This document shows positions 1-8,988 of a DNA stretch of 64,000 nt, one piece after another. Source of the stretch: Caldimonas thermodepolymerans (GTDB taxonomy: Bacteria; Pseudomonadota; Gammaproteobacteria; Burkholderiales; Burkholderiaceae_C); assembly GCF_015476235.1 (NCBI RefSeq), contig NZ_CP064338.1:3534001-3598000 (forward strand). Reading direction: 5' to 3'. The notes beneath the pieces are model-generated. The model was given only the letters and a program-made list of their open reading frames with translations, made no database searches and was not told where the DNA came from. Made by a program: the position numbers and the translations under genes. Each line of letters opens with the position of its first letter. Position 1 is the first letter of the stretch.

Positions 1-197
1 ACGAGCTGGTGCTGTGCACCGTGCCGGTCGTGCTCGGCGGCGGCACGCCCGTGTTCGCGCCACGCCCGGGCACCGGCGCCAGCTGGCGCCTGAAGCACTG
101 CACCTGCCTCGCCAACGGGCTGACGCAGGCGCGCTACGTACTCACGGCAGCCTGGCAGGTCGCGGGCGAACAACGCACTTGCGTGGCGCCGCACTGA
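1..197 (+). CDS. RibD/dihydrofolate-reductase-fold protein, C-terminal fragment
   Basis: Only the last 64 or so codons are in the window; the gene begins upstream. The peptide contains LVLCTVPVVLGGGTPVF, which matches the conserved C-terminal strand and glycine loop of the RibD C-terminal/DHFR-like family (pyrimidine reductases and stand-alone DHFR family proteins that bind NADPH). It ends shortly after that motif, as these proteins normally do. Family membership rests on this one motif. The substrate cannot be judged from the fragment. Confidence 0.7.
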   Translation, partial: ELVLCTVPVVLGGGTPVFAPRPGTGASWRLKHCTCLANGLTQARYVLTAAWQVAGEQRTCVAPH

Positions 198-208
198 CGC
201 GGCGTTGT

Positions 209-226
209 GCCGGCGAGACGGCCGGC
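209..226 (+). terminator. Weak hairpin after the reductase gene
   Basis: Two GCCGGC arms separated by a six-base loop start about 12 bases after the stop codon of the preceding gene. There is no T-tract, so at most this is a weak or Rho-assisted end. GC-rich sequence gives such arms by chance fairly often. Confidence 0.3.
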
Positions 227-299
227 GCAGGCGGGCCCGGACAGGGATTTCCCGGTCTGTCACAAAGTCGGGCACTGCCCCTATAGTTCGCCCCAATCT

Positions 300-313
300 C
301 GAACGATCGTTCG
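300..313. promoter_or_regulatory. 14-bp perfect palindrome, candidate operator
   Basis: CGAACGATCGTTCG is a perfect palindrome lying 21 bases before the start codon of the lipoprotein hydrolase and just after a -10-like TATAGT at 282-287. Position downstream of a promoter and sequence style fit a TetR-family repressor site. No TetR gene is in the window, so the regulator is unknown. The -35 element is not convincing. Confidence 0.5.
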
Positions 314-334
314 TTCTTTTCGGAAAGGACCCCC

Positions 335-1720
335 ATGCATCTGCCCCGACTCCACCCGGCCGCCCAGGCCGCCGCACTTGCCGTCTCCGTGCTCCTGGCC
401 GCCTGTGGCGGCGGTGGCGATGACGATCCGCCGTCGCAGCGCGGCGCGATCCTCTCCGGCCACCTGGCCGGCCATGCCGACGCCGCGGTGATCGACGCCG
501 GCACCCAGGCCAGCGGGCTGCAGGCCTTGTCCGGCCCGGCGCGCTGCAGCGTGGACGTGCGCTACGTGATGTACGTGACCCGCGATCCGGCTGGCCAGCC
601 GGCCACCGCCTCGGCCGGCGTGCTGGTGCCGCAGGGCGAGGACGCGGCCTGCCAGGGCGAACGCCCCGTGGTGCTGTACGCGCACGGCACGACCACCGCG
701 CGCTCGAAGAACATGGCCGACGTGGTGAACGACACCGAGGCCAGCCTGGTGATGGCGATGTTCGCCGCGCAGGGCTACATCGTGGTCGCGCCGAACTACC
801 TCGGCTACGACCGCTCCAGCCTGACCTGGCACCCCTACCTGAACGCCGAGGCGCAGGCCACCGACATGATCGACGCGCTGCGCGCGGCCAAGGCGCACCT
901 GAACGAGCAAAGCCCGGTCAAGCCCTCGCAGCACCTGTTCATCACCGGCTACTCGCAGGGCGGCCACGTCGCGATGGCCACGCACCGCGAGATCCAGACC
1001 CGCTACGCCGACGAGTTCACCGTCACGGCCTCGGGCCCGATGTCCGGCCCGTACAACCTGCTGCAGTTCGCCCAGGTCATCAACGGTCCGGGCCCGATCA
1101 ACGCCGGCGCAACCATCTTCACGCCGATGCTGCTGACCTCCTACCAGCGCAGCTACGGCAACGTCTACCGCGCGCCGGCCGAGATCTACCAGGCCCCGTA
1201 CGCGGCCACCGCGGAGACGCTGTTCCCGACCGACACCCCGGTGGCGGACCTGGTCGCGCAAGGCCGGCTGCCGGCCGACCCGACCTTCACGGCGCTGTTC
1301 GGCCCCGGCGGCCTGCTGACCGACGCCTTCCGCAACGACTTCCTGACCAACCCGGACAACGGCTTCGTCCAGGCCCTGGAACGCAACACGCTGCTGGGCT
1401 GGACGCCCACGCGGCCGATGGCGCTGTGCGGCGGCGCGGAGGACCCGACCGTGTTCTACGGCGTCAACACCCCGGTGGCGCAGGCCGACTTCAACTCGCG
1501 CCTGCCGGCGCAGCTCGCGGTGCCGGCCTTCGACCTCGAGGACCGCAACACCCTGCCCGCCGGCCAGGCCGGTGACCAGATCTACGGTGGCTTCCAGCTC
1601 GCCAAGAATGCGGCCGGCAGCGACGTGCTGGCGCAGTACCACGGCGGGCTGGTGCCGCCGTTCTGCACCGCGCTGATCCGCGGCTTCTTCGAGCAGGTCA
1701 TGCAGCAACCCAACCAGTAA
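335..1720 (+). CDS. Lipoprotein alpha/beta-hydrolase (secretory lipase/esterase-like)
   Basis: 461 residues. The N-terminus is a lipoprotein signal peptide with lipobox LLAAC (Cys24), followed by a Gly/Asp spacer, so the protein is probably anchored in the envelope. The body is an alpha/beta-hydrolase: a strand-turn VVLYAHGTTT near residue 110 supplies the oxyanion region, and GYSQGGH places the nucleophile at Ser207. The layout resembles secreted lipases and large esterases; the substrate is not evident. An AAAGGA ribosome site precedes the ATG, and a palindrome lies between a -10-like element and the start, so expression is probably repressor controlled. The OmpW gene follows 36 bases downstream in the same direction. 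Confidence 0.8.
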   Translation: MHLPRLHPAAQAAALAVSVLLAACGGGGDDDPPSQRGAILSGHLAGHADAAVIDAGTQASGLQALSGPARCSVDVRYVMYVTRDPAGQPATASAGVLVPQGEDAACQGERPVVLYAHGTTTARSKNMADVVNDTEASLVMAMFAAQGYIVVAPNYLGYDRSSLTWHPYLNAEAQATDMIDALRAAKAHLNEQSPVKPSQHLFITGYSQGGHVAMATHREIQTRYADEFTVTASGPMSGPYNLLQFAQVINGPGPINAGATIFTPMLLTSYQRSYGNVYRAPAEIYQAPYAATAETLFPTDTPVADLVAQGRLPADPTFTALFGPGGLLTDAFRNDFLTNPDNGFVQALERNTLLGWTPTRPMALCGGAEDPTVFYGVNTPVAQADFNSRLPAQLAVPAFDLEDRNTLPAGQAGDQIYGGFQLAKNAAGSDVLAQYHGGLVPPFCTALIRGFFEQVMQQPNQ

Positions 1721-1756
1721 TCCGGCCGCCTCGCGACAGACAACCTTCAACTGACC

Positions 1757-2434
1757 ATGACGCAACCCCTGACCACCGCCCTGGCGGCCGCCGTGCTCGG
1801 CCTGGCCAGCACCGCCGCCCTCGCCCAGAGCCAGTCCGTCTACATCGGCGGCGGCTTCCTGGAAATCCACTCCAAGGCCGATCCGCTGCGCGGCCCGGCG
1901 ACGCCGGACGACGCACGGCTGGACGTCGGCGACGCCCGCACCATCGTGTTCGGCTACCAGCGCTACTTCACCGACAACTGGGGCATGGACCTGGTGCTGG
2001 GCATCCCGCCCAAGCACAAGGTCTACGGCCGCGGCGCGCTGGAAGGCTTCGGCCAGATCGCCTCGTCCAAGCAGCTCGCCCCGACCGTGTTCGCGACCTA
2101 CCGCTTCGGCCAGGCCGGCGACCGGTTCCGCCCCTTCGTCGGGCTGGGCATCAACTACACCCACTTCACCGACACCAGGAGCACCACGGGCGGCAACTGG
2201 GCCAGCGGTGGCCCGACCCGCCTGAAGCTGTCCGACTCGATCGGCCCGGCCGCGCAGGTGGGTGCCAGCTACATGCTCGACGAACGCTGGTCGATCAACG
2301 CCTCGGTCGTGGCGGCCAAGGTCAAGAGCGACCTCAAGGCCACGACCGACACGCCGCAAGGCCGCGTGGTGCGCCGCACCGAGATCGACTTCCGGCCCCT
2401 GGTGTTCACGGTGACCGTGGGGTACCACTTCTGA
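1757..2434 (+). CDS. ompW: OmpW family outer-membrane porin
   Basis: 225 residues with a cleavable signal peptide ending around ALA-QSQ (about residue 23). The mature part has the features of OmpW, an eight-stranded beta-barrel that passes small hydrophobic molecules through the outer membrane: a VGDARTIVFGYQRYFTDNWG stretch, a KQLAPTVFATYRFG strand, FRPFVGLGINYTHF, and a terminal aromatic residue (GYHF) for BAM recognition. Length is typical. It follows the lipoprotein hydrolase by 36 bases and may be co-transcribed; a strong intrinsic terminator lies about 180 bases downstream. Confidence 0.88.
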   Translation: MTQPLTTALAAAVLGLASTAALAQSQSVYIGGGFLEIHSKADPLRGPATPDDARLDVGDARTIVFGYQRYFTDNWGMDLVLGIPPKHKVYGRGALEGFGQIASSKQLAPTVFATYRFGQAGDRFRPFVGLGINYTHFTDTRSTTGGNWASGGPTRLKLSDSIGPAAQVGASYMLDERWSINASVVAAKVKSDLKATTDTPQGRVVRRTEIDFRPLVFTVTVGYHF

Positions 2435-2476
2435 GCCACCCGCCTGGCGGCTGACACCTGCGGGACCTCCTGCACG

Positions 2477-2496
2477 GCGGCCCCGAAGGGGGCCGC
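2477..2496 (+). terminator. GC hairpin without T-tract
   Basis: GCGGCCCC and GGGGCCGC arms form a perfect 8-bp stem with a four-base loop, about 40 bases after the ompW stop. It lacks a T-run and may only stabilise the mRNA 3' end ahead of the stronger terminator at 2611-2641. Confidence 0.4.
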
Positions 2497-2610
2497 GCCG
2501 GTCCTGAGGCCTTGCGCAGCCAGAGGCGGGGCAAGAACCGCTTGCGGGTAACGCACCGGGTTGCAGTGGCCCTGCAACCGCACGGTTCGTGGTGTCGTGG
2601 TGCGTGGGTG

Positions 2611-2641
2611 ACCTGGGTGCGGATGCACCCAGGTCTTTTTT
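2611..2641 (+). terminator. Intrinsic terminator of the ompW transcript
   Basis: ACCTGGGTGC, loop GGAT, GCACCCAGGT, then C and six T: a perfect 10-bp stem with a U-tract reading rightwards. It sits between ompW and the convergent glycerophosphodiesterase gene. The opposite strand has no T-run after the stem, so it acts on the plus strand. Confidence 0.88.
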
Positions 2642-2666
2642 GCCTGCGTGGACACCGCAGGCGGGG

Positions 2667-3959
2667 TCAGCGCAGCCCGGCGCAGTTGGCATAGAAGGTG
2701 GTGGTGGCCGGCCAGTCGGAGAACACGCCCAGCACGCCGATCTGGCGACCGAGGACGTCGAGCACGCGCATCACGTCGCCTTCGCGGCCGATCGCAGGGT
2801 CGATCGTCTGGTAGTAGAAGCCGTTGTTGCCGTCGGCCAGGATGCCGGAGCGTTCCAGCGTCCAGGTGATGATGTCCAGCCCCGCGGCCCTGGCGTTGCG
2901 GGCGTAGGCCGAAGGCACGATGTTGCCGTTGCCGTCGTGCGACAGCAGCGCGAACAGCGGCGGGGCGACGATGCGGATGCCCTGCGCACGGTAGGCCTGC
3001 AGCTCGCCGAAGCCGGGCAGCTCGCCCACGGTGTTGGCGTCGTCCAGGTACACCGCCTGCCGGCCGTAGGCCGGCTCGTGCCTCACCCAGTACAGCACGT
3101 CGCGGATGTCGAACGATTGCGGGTAGACGTCGCGCGGCGGCACGCCGGCCTGCTTGTACTCGTCGATCAGCTTCTGCGCGAAGTCTTCCTGCGTGAAGCC
3201 GTCGAAGGGCATGGGCACGACCGGGGTCTTGAGCTCGGGCGTCATCTTCACACCCAGGCGCCTGAACAGCTCGATGCTCTCGCGGTGCGTCAGCAGCGTG
3301 CCGCTGGTCGGGCCCGCATAGAGGTCGGTGCGCCAGGGCGTGCTGCTCTGCAGGTACTCCTCGACCGTGCGGGCGCGCGGGTTGAAGTCGTCCATCTTGC
3401 CGCGCAGCGTCTTGAACTCGGCCAGCGTGATGTCGGTGGTGCGGCACTCGGCGCTCGCCGGTGTCACCAGGTTGCCGTCCGCATCGAAGGTGGCCGGCGT
3501 GAACGGCCGGGTGCACTTGGCCGCCAGCGGCGTGGCCAGGATGTTGGTGGTCGTGTGCAGGTCGTTCTGCGCATGGCGGCAGACCAGTTCCTTGTCCTTC
3601 GTGAAGGTCACGTCGCATTCCAGGATGCCCGCGCCCATGCGGGCCGCGGCCCGGTAGGACTCCAGCGTGTGCTCGGGAAACTGCAGCGCCGCGCCGCGGT
3701 GGCCGATCGAGAACTCGGCGCTGCGGAAATGGCCGCGCCGCGCGCAGGCCTGCAGCTCGCGCTTGAGCGGGCCGTCGGCCATGTCCTCGACCAGGAAGAA
3801 CGGGCGCGGGCCGAGCTGCACCGCGCCGCCGGCACCGGGTCCGTGCGCAGGGGGATGGCCATGCGGCGGATGCACGCCGTGCGGGCCGCCGGCATGGGCG
3901 GACAGGCTGACCAGACAGGCCGCAAGGCCTGCCACCAGGGGAAGCAGGGCTGGACGCAT
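2667..3959 (-). CDS. Periplasmic glycerophosphodiester phosphodiesterase
   Basis: 430 residues. The signal peptide ends at about AHA-GG (residue 23), followed by a His/Pro/Gly-rich segment that could bind metal. The GDPD TIM-barrel starts with IGHRGA (catalytic His87), then PEHT and a metal-binding E-x-D in [11 protein letters not shown], and closes with IITWTLERS. The enzyme hydrolyses deacylated phospholipids such as glycerophosphocholine to glycerol-3-phosphate and an alcohol, feeding carbon and phosphate uptake. The chosen ATG has a GGAG ribosome site eight bases upstream. The gene converges on ompW across the terminator at 2611-2641. Confidence 0.88.
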   Translation of the reverse strand: MRPALLPLVAGLAACLVSLSAHAGGPHGVHPPHGHPPAHGPGAGGAVQLGPRPFFLVEDMADGPLKRELQACARRGHFRSAEFSIGHRGAALQFPEHTLESYRAAARMGAGILECDVTFTKDKELVCRHAQNDLHTTTNILATPLAAKCTRPFTPATFDADGNLVTPASAECRTTDITLAEFKTLRGKMDDFNPRARTVEEYLQSSTPWRTDLYAGPTSGTLLTHRESIELFRRLGVKMTPELKTPVVPMPFDGFTQEDFAQKLIDEYKQAGVPPRDVYPQSFDIRDVLYWVRHEPAYGRQAVYLDDANTVGELPGFGELQAYRAQGIRIVAPPLFALLSHDGNGNIVPSAYARNARAAGLDIITWTLERSGILADGNNGFYYQTIDPAIGREGDVMRVLDVLGRQIGVLGVFSDWPATTTFYANCAGLR

Positions 3960-4097
3960 GGGGGTGTCTCCACTGGGTTCTGGTGGGTGGATGTCGTCGG
4001 GTGCGGGTGGCGGCGCCACCCTGCTGCACAAGGTAGCGGTGCAGGATGTCCGGAACGTGACGAGCGGTAAACGCCAACCTGTCGCACACTGCGGCCC

Positions 4098-5006
4098 ATG
4101 CCCGTCCCCCACCTGCTGCTGGCCCTGGCGGTCGTGTTCGTCTGGGGCACCAATTTCGTCGTCATCAAGCTGGGCCTGGCCGAACTGCCGCCCTTCCTGT
4201 TCGCGGCGCTGCGCTTTGCGCTGTCGGCGTTTCCGTTCCTGCTGTTCATCCGCCGGCCCGCCACGGCCTGGCGCACGCTGGCAGCCTTCGGCGTGCTGCT
4301 CGGTGCCGGGCAGTTCGGGCTGCTGTTCCTGGCGATGCGCGCGGACATCTCGCCGGGGCTGGCCTCGCTGGTGATCCAGGTCCAGGTGTTCTTCACGATC
4401 GGGCTGGCCATCGCGTGGCGCGGCGAGCGCGTCCGGCCCCTGCAATGGGCCGCGCTGGCGCTGGCCGTGGCCGGCATGGCCGTCATCGCCTGGCGCACCG
4501 ACGGCTCGGTCACGCCGCTCGGCCTGGGCCTGGTGCTGGCCGCCGCGTTCTGCTGGGCCTGCGCCAACCTGGTGGTGCAATCCGCCGGGAAGATCGATAT
4601 GCTGGCCTTCATGGTCTGGTCCAGCCTGTTCGCCGTCCCGCCGCTGGCGCTGCTGAGCCTGGTCTTCGAGGGGCCTGCCGCGATCGGCACGGCCCTGCAG
4701 TCGGCCAGCCCCGCGGCCTGGGGCGCGGTGGCCTGGCAGGCGGTGGGCAACACGCTGTTCGGCTATGGCGCCTGGAACTGGCTGCTGTCGCGCCACCGGG
4801 CGGCCACCGTGACGCCCAGCGCGCTGCTGGTGCCGGTGTTCGGCATGGCGGCCTCGGCCTGGTGGCTGGCCGAACCGCTGCCGGGCTGGAAACTGGCCGC
4901 CGCCGCGCTGGTGATCGCCGGGCTGGCACTCAATGTGCTGGCCGGACGCAGGGCCGCCGCGCAGGCGGCCGTCGCGACCACCACGTCCTCCTCCCCTTCC
5001 CCGTGA
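4098..5006 (+). CDS. EamA/RhaT family transporter (drug/metabolite exporter)
   Basis: 302 residues with about ten hydrophobic segments arranged as two EamA repeats. The first begins [18 protein letters not shown], a typical opening helix of the family; the second begins near [18 protein letters not shown]. Family members export amino acids or metabolites. The substrate is not evident, though the sequence style is close to the YedA/cysteine-exporter branch. The tail is Ala/Thr/Ser-rich and cytoplasmic. The gene is divergent from the glycerophosphodiesterase and lies 16 bases before the GST gene. Confidence 0.85.
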   Translation: MPVPHLLLALAVVFVWGTNFVVIKLGLAELPPFLFAALRFALSAFPFLLFIRRPATAWRTLAAFGVLLGAGQFGLLFLAMRADISPGLASLVIQVQVFFTIGLAIAWRGERVRPLQWAALALAVAGMAVIAWRTDGSVTPLGLGLVLAAAFCWACANLVVQSAGKIDMLAFMVWSSLFAVPPLALLSLVFEGPAAIGTALQSASPAAWGAVAWQAVGNTLFGYGAWNWLLSRHRAATVTPSALLVPVFGMAASAWWLAEPLPGWKLAAAALVIAGLALNVLAGRRAAAQAAVATTTSSSPSP

Positions 5007-5022
5007 CCCTGTCGAGGCTGCC

Positions 5023-5664
5023 ATGATCGAGCTGTACCACTACCCCAGCACGGCGAGCATGGTGCCGCACCTCCTGCTGGAGGAACTGGGGGTTCCCTAC
5101 CGCCTGCAGCTGGTGGACCGCCAGCACAACGCCCACCAGTCGCCCGAGTACCTCAAGCTCAACCCCAACGGGCTGATCCCGGTACTGGTCGACGGCGACC
5201 TGGTGCTCTACGAAACCGCCGCGATCTGCCTGCACCTGGCCGACACGCACCCCGAGGCGAAGCTGGTGCCGCCGCTCGGCACGCCCGAGCGCGCGCATTG
5301 CTACAAGTGGTTGATGTGGCTGACCAACACGCTGCAGGCCACGCTGAACGTGTACTTCTATCCGGAACGCTGGGCCGAGACGCCCGGCGCGGTCGCCGAG
5401 GTCAAGGCGCAGGCGCAACGCAAGGCGGGCGTGCTGCTGGACCGGCTGAACGCCGAGTTCGCCCGCCATGGCCAGCCCTGGCTGCTGGGCGAGCAGTACA
5501 CGCTGCTGGACCCCTACGCGCTGACGCTGTGCCGCTGGACCCGCCTGTTCCCGCGCCCGGCGCGCAGCCTGCCGCACCTGGGCGGCTTCCTGCAGCGCAT
5601 GCTGGCGCGGCCGGCCGTGCAGCGCGTGTTCGAGCAGGAAGGCATCCGCGAGATGCTCGTGTGA
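5023..5664 (+). CDS. Glutathione S-transferase family protein
   Basis: 213 residues. The N-terminal thioredoxin-like domain (about 1-80) opens with [14 protein letters not shown], where Ser at 8-11 is a candidate glutathione-activating residue, and carries the cis-proline loop [13 protein letters not shown] and the ETAAI gamma-glutamyl-binding motif. The C-terminal all-helical domain includes [16 protein letters not shown], matching the N-capping box. The ATG is chosen over earlier in-frame codons because the domain starts directly there. It could be co-transcribed with the EamA gene upstream. Confidence 0.88.
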   Translation: MIELYHYPSTASMVPHLLLEELGVPYRLQLVDRQHNAHQSPEYLKLNPNGLIPVLVDGDLVLYETAAICLHLADTHPEAKLVPPLGTPERAHCYKWLMWLTNTLQATLNVYFYPERWAETPGAVAEVKAQAQRKAGVLLDRLNAEFARHGQPWLLGEQYTLLDPYALTLCRWTRLFPRPARSLPHLGGFLQRMLARPAVQRVFEQEGIREMLV

Positions 5665-5674
5665 GCGCGGCGAT

Positions 5675-5694
5675 GCACCTGGTCGCCCAGGTGC
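5675..5694 (+). terminator. Perfect hairpin after the GST gene
   Basis: GCACCTGG, loop TCGC, CCAGGTGC: an 8-bp perfect stem starting ten bases after the GST stop. There is no T-tract, so this is a probable transcript end or 3' stabiliser rather than a classical intrinsic terminator. Confidence 0.5.
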
Positions 5695-5856
5695 CCCGCG
5701 GCCCGCTGGCACGCCCGGGCACGTCCTGAGCGCGCCTTCCGGTTCCTGCAAGACCGCTGTCCCGGCACGCGGCACGATGGGTGCTGGACACGGGGATCGG
5801 CACCGGGCCCATGCCACGGCCTGGTTCCCGTCGTGAACGCAACGCAAGGAGACGAC

Positions 5857-6246
5857 ATGCCTGCTGCAGCCTACCGGCCCGAGGGCTGTCCCGACGTGTC
5901 ACCGTATCTGATCGTGCACGGTGCGGCCGCCACCATCGGGTTCCTGAAACAGGCGCTGGGAGCCACCGAGCTGCGCCGCCACCTGGCCGCCGACGGCCGC
6001 ATCCGCCATGCCGAGGTGCGCATCGGCGACGGCGTGGTGATGCTGGCCGACGCCGCGCCGCAGCAGCCACCGGTCCCCGCCCACGTGCACGTCTACGTGC
6101 CCGACGTGGATGCCGCCTACCAGCGCGCCTTGCAGGCCGGAGCCGAACCGCTGCAGGCGCCGATGAAGAAGGCGGACCCGGACCGGCGCGCCGCCGTCCG
6201 GGACGCCGGCGGCACCACCTGGTGGATCGCGACGCTGGCGGGGTGA
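5857..6246 (+). CDS. VOC (glyoxalase/bleomycin-resistance fold) family protein
   Basis: 129 residues. SPYLIVHGAAATIGFLKQAL is the PhnB/YdcJ-like start of a vicinal-oxygen-chelate domain, HAEVRIGDGVVMLAD the central strand pair, and HVHVYVPDVDAAYQRAL the second beta-alpha-beta unit. PhnB-like members often lack lyase activity. The ATG is chosen because AAGGAG lies just upstream; an in-frame GTG 24 bases earlier is less likely. The stop is only three bases from the end of the convergent TPR gene. Confidence 0.82.
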   Translation: MPAAAYRPEGCPDVSPYLIVHGAAATIGFLKQALGATELRRHLAADGRIRHAEVRIGDGVVMLADAAPQQPPVPAHVHVYVPDVDAAYQRALQAGAEPLQAPMKKADPDRRAAVRDAGGTTWWIATLAG

Positions 6247-6249
6247 GGC

Positions 6250-7590
6250 TCAGTCCAGCCGCACGCCGAGCCGCCCGGCCCAGTGACGGGTCAGCGGCGT
6301 CACCGGCTTGGCCAGCTGCCGCTCGTGCACCAGCGCGCGCCCGCCCGAGGTGAGCCCGCCGCGCGCGGCGGCGGCCAGCAGCGTCTGGTCCACCACGTCG
6401 CGCTGCGCATGGCTGCCGCCGAGGCGCTGCAGCGCCGGGCGCAACGGGTACAGCAGCCGCCAGGCCGCCTCGTCCTCGCCGCGCGCGTAGGCCAGCAGCC
6501 CGCGCAGCAGGGCCAGCCCGGTCGCGGCGGCCAGCTGCCGCTCCTGCGGCAGCGCCTGCGCCGCGGTGCGCTGCTCGACCTGGTCCAGCCATCGTGCCGC
6601 CGCGTCCACGTCGCCGCTGCCGGCCAGCGCCAGCATCACGTGCAGGTCGTTGAAGGCCGACCAGCCGGCGGCCTCGGGCGAGCGGTCCCAGCCCTGCGCC
6701 AGCGCGGTCCAACGGTCGCCGCCGTCGACGCCGAGCAGCTGCAGCCGCCACAGCAGTGCGGTGGCGTCCAGGCGCTGGAAGGCGATCTGCACCGTCTCGC
6801 CGCTGCAGCGGGTGTCGTACAGGCGCAGCGCGCCCTCGGTGTCGAGCCGCTCGAGGCGGAACAGCCCGAGGTGCCACCACAGGTGCACCGCCAGCCCGTT
6901 GTCCACCCATTGCGGCTGGTGCCACGCGAGCCAGGCCGCGCCTTCGTCGACGCGGCCCTGCATCTCCATCACGTGCGCGACCGCATGCACCGCCCAGGTC
7001 ACCGGGGTGCCGCCTTCCAGCGCGCGACGCCCGACCGCCTCGGCCTCGGCATGGTGGTGGCTTTCCTCCAGCCCGAAGGCGCGCATGCCCAGCACGTAGG
7101 GGTACAGCGGGTCGGCCGCGTCCCACTGCGGCAGCACGCGCGCGACGCGCTGGCGCAGCTGCCAGGCGTCACCGCGGTGGAAGTCGAACAGGTGCGCCCA
7201 CAGCAGCGCGAGCAGGTCGCGCGGATGCTCGAGCAGGATCTCGTCCCAGCGCGCGCAGGCGCCGGCCCAGTCGCCTTGCCAGCCCAGGCGCACCGCGTCC
7301 AGGTGCGCCTGCTCGCGCGGCGGGGCGCCCTCGCGCCGCGCCAGCGCGCGCTCGAGCAGCGGCTGCGCCTGGGCACGCAGCGGGGCCTCGGTCAGGCTCA
7401 GCAGGAAGCCGGCCTGCATCACCGGCGGCAGCATCCAGTGCGGGTCGGCCTGCGCGGCGGCCTCCAGGTCGGGCAGCGGGTCGCCGAAGAAGGACACCAT
7501 GCGCCACAGGCCCTGCTCGGCATGGCGCAGCGCCTCGGCCGAGCGGGTGCCCACCGGCACGCCGCGCGGGTCGCGTGCCGGCGCGCTCAT
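6250..7590 (-). CDS. TTC38/StaR-like tetratricopeptide repeat protein
   Basis: 446 residues, predicted soluble and almost entirely helical. Repeats with the TPR pattern run through the protein (for example AHLDAVRLGWQGDWAGACAR and WAVHAVAHVMEMQGRVDEGA). The second of these, with the VHAVAHV core and the following WLAWHQPQW, is characteristic of the TTC38/StaR-like family found from bacteria to animals, whose function is unknown. The ATG overlaps the amidase stop (ATGA), implying translational coupling, so the protein probably serves the same amide or peptide pathway. Confidence 0.72.
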   Translation of the reverse strand: MSAPARDPRGVPVGTRSAEALRHAEQGLWRMVSFFGDPLPDLEAAAQADPHWMLPPVMQAGFLLSLTEAPLRAQAQPLLERALARREGAPPREQAHLDAVRLGWQGDWAGACARWDEILLEHPRDLLALLWAHLFDFHRGDAWQLRQRVARVLPQWDAADPLYPYVLGMRAFGLEESHHHAEAEAVGRRALEGGTPVTWAVHAVAHVMEMQGRVDEGAAWLAWHQPQWVDNGLAVHLWWHLGLFRLERLDTEGALRLYDTRCSGETVQIAFQRLDATALLWRLQLLGVDGGDRWTALAQGWDRSPEAAGWSAFNDLHVMLALAGSGDVDAAARWLDQVEQRTAAQALPQERQLAAATGLALLRGLLAYARGEDEAAWRLLYPLRPALQRLGGSHAQRDVVDQTLLAAAARGGLTSGGRALVHERQLAKPVTPLTRHWAGRLGVRLD

Positions 7591-8978
7591 GCCGGCGGCT
7601 GCGGCCAGGGCCGTTGCGCCGGCCGCATGCGTTCCCAGGCCCGCGCCACCTGCAGCACGCCCAGGTCGTCGAAGCGGCGCCCGGCGATCTGCAGGCCGAT
7701 CGGCAGGCCTTCGCGGGTGTAGCCGCAGTTGACCGAGGCCGCCGGCTGCTCGCTCATGTTGTAGGCCAGCGTGAAGGCGATGTGGTCGAACGGCCGCGTC
7801 ACGTCGTTGGTCGGGCACGGCAGCTCGGCCGGGAAGGCCGGCATCGGCGAGGTGGGCGACAGCACGTAGTCGTACGGCTGCGTGGCCGCCACCGTCGCGG
7901 CGCGGATGTGCAGCGTCTGGCTGTAGCCCTCGAACACGTCCTCGCCGCTCAGGCCCGCCGCGCCCTCGGCCCAGGCGCGGATGAACGGCAGGATGCGGTC
8001 GCGCCGTCCGGCCGGCAGCTTGCGGATCTCGATCAGGAAGCGCATGCGCCAGAAGCGGTCCACGCCCTCGATCATCGAGCGCTCGCACCACGGCCGCATC
8101 GGCTCGACGATCGCGCCGGCGGCCTCGAAGGCGCGCGCGGCCGCCTCCACCGCCTCGCGCACGTCGGGCTGCACCGGCGTGCCCCAGCCGGCGTCGAGCA
8201 GCAGGCCGATGCGCAGCCCGCGCACGTCGCGGTCGAGCCGCATCCAGTCGATCGGCTGGTACGGCAGGCTCATGTGGTCGCGCGGGTCCGGACGCGACAG
8301 CACCTCCATCAGCCGCGCCGCGTCGGCCACGCTGCGCGTCATCGGCCCGGCCACGCGCGCCGGGTACGGCGGGTCGATCGGGATGCGGCCCAGGCTCGGC
8401 TTGAGCGTGAAGATGCCGCACCAGCCGGCCGGCAGCCGCACCGAGCCACCGATGTCGGTGCCCACGTGCAGCGGCCCGTAGCCGGCCGCCACGCCGGCCC
8501 CCGCGCCGGAGCTGGAGCCGCCCGGGTTGCGCGTGAGGTCCCACGGGTTGCGGGTGAGCGGATGGAAGCTCGACAACCCCGAGGACAGCATCCCGTAGTC
8601 GGGCATGGTGGTCTTGCCGAGGAACACCGCCCCGGCCTCGCGCAGGCGCGCCGCGGGCGGCGCGTCCTCGGCGGCGGGCACCAGCTCGGTGGCGGCGGTG
8701 CCCAGCGGCACCGGCACGCCGCGCGTGGCGATGTTCTCCTTGATCATCGTCGGCACGCCGTCGATCGCGCTGGCCGGCTCGCCACGCCGCCAGCGCGCCT
8801 CGGAGGCGCGTGCCATCTCGAGCGCGGCGTCCGCATCCAGCGCGTAGGTGGCCTTCAGGTGCGGTTCCCAGCGCTCGATGTGGCGCAGCACGGCGCGCGT
8901 GGCCTCCACGGGCGAGACCTCGCCGCTGCGGTACAGCGCGGTCAGCTCGTCCGCGCCCAGTTCGTGCAGTTCGGCCAT
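7587..8978 (-). CDS. Amidase-signature family hydrolase
   Basis: 463 residues with the full amidase signature: Lys80 in PTMIKEN, the serine cluster GGSSSGAGAG (residues 153-162) and the nucleophile in TDIGGSVR (Ser179), giving the Ser-cisSer-Lys triad. These enzymes hydrolyse amides to acid and ammonia. A substrate-binding protein gene ends ten bases before its start, and the TPR gene overlaps its stop by four bases, so the three form one operon. This suggests the imported compound is an amide or short peptide; exact specificity cannot be read from sequence. Confidence 0.9.
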   Translation of the reverse strand: MAELHELGADELTALYRSGEVSPVEATRAVLRHIERWEPHLKATYALDADAALEMARASEARWRRGEPASAIDGVPTMIKENIATRGVPVPLGTAATELVPAAEDAPPAARLREAGAVFLGKTTMPDYGMLSSGLSSFHPLTRNPWDLTRNPGGSSSGAGAGVAAGYGPLHVGTDIGGSVRLPAGWCGIFTLKPSLGRIPIDPPYPARVAGPMTRSVADAARLMEVLSRPDPRDHMSLPYQPIDWMRLDRDVRGLRIGLLLDAGWGTPVQPDVREAVEAAARAFEAAGAIVEPMRPWCERSMIEGVDRFWRMRFLIEIRKLPAGRRDRILPFIRAWAEGAAGLSGEDVFEGYSQTLHIRAATVAATQPYDYVLSPTSPMPAFPAELPCPTNDVTRPFDHIAFTLAYNMSEQPAASVNCGYTREGLPIGLQIAGRRFDDLGVLQVARAWERMRPAQRPWPQPPA

Positions 8979-8988
8979 GCGCGCTCCT

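Noticed and set aside
281-2692. Open frame of about 800 codons antisense to the hydrolase and ompW.
   Set aside because: Composition is Arg/Gly/Val-rich shadow sequence, and both genes on the other strand have clear families and starts.
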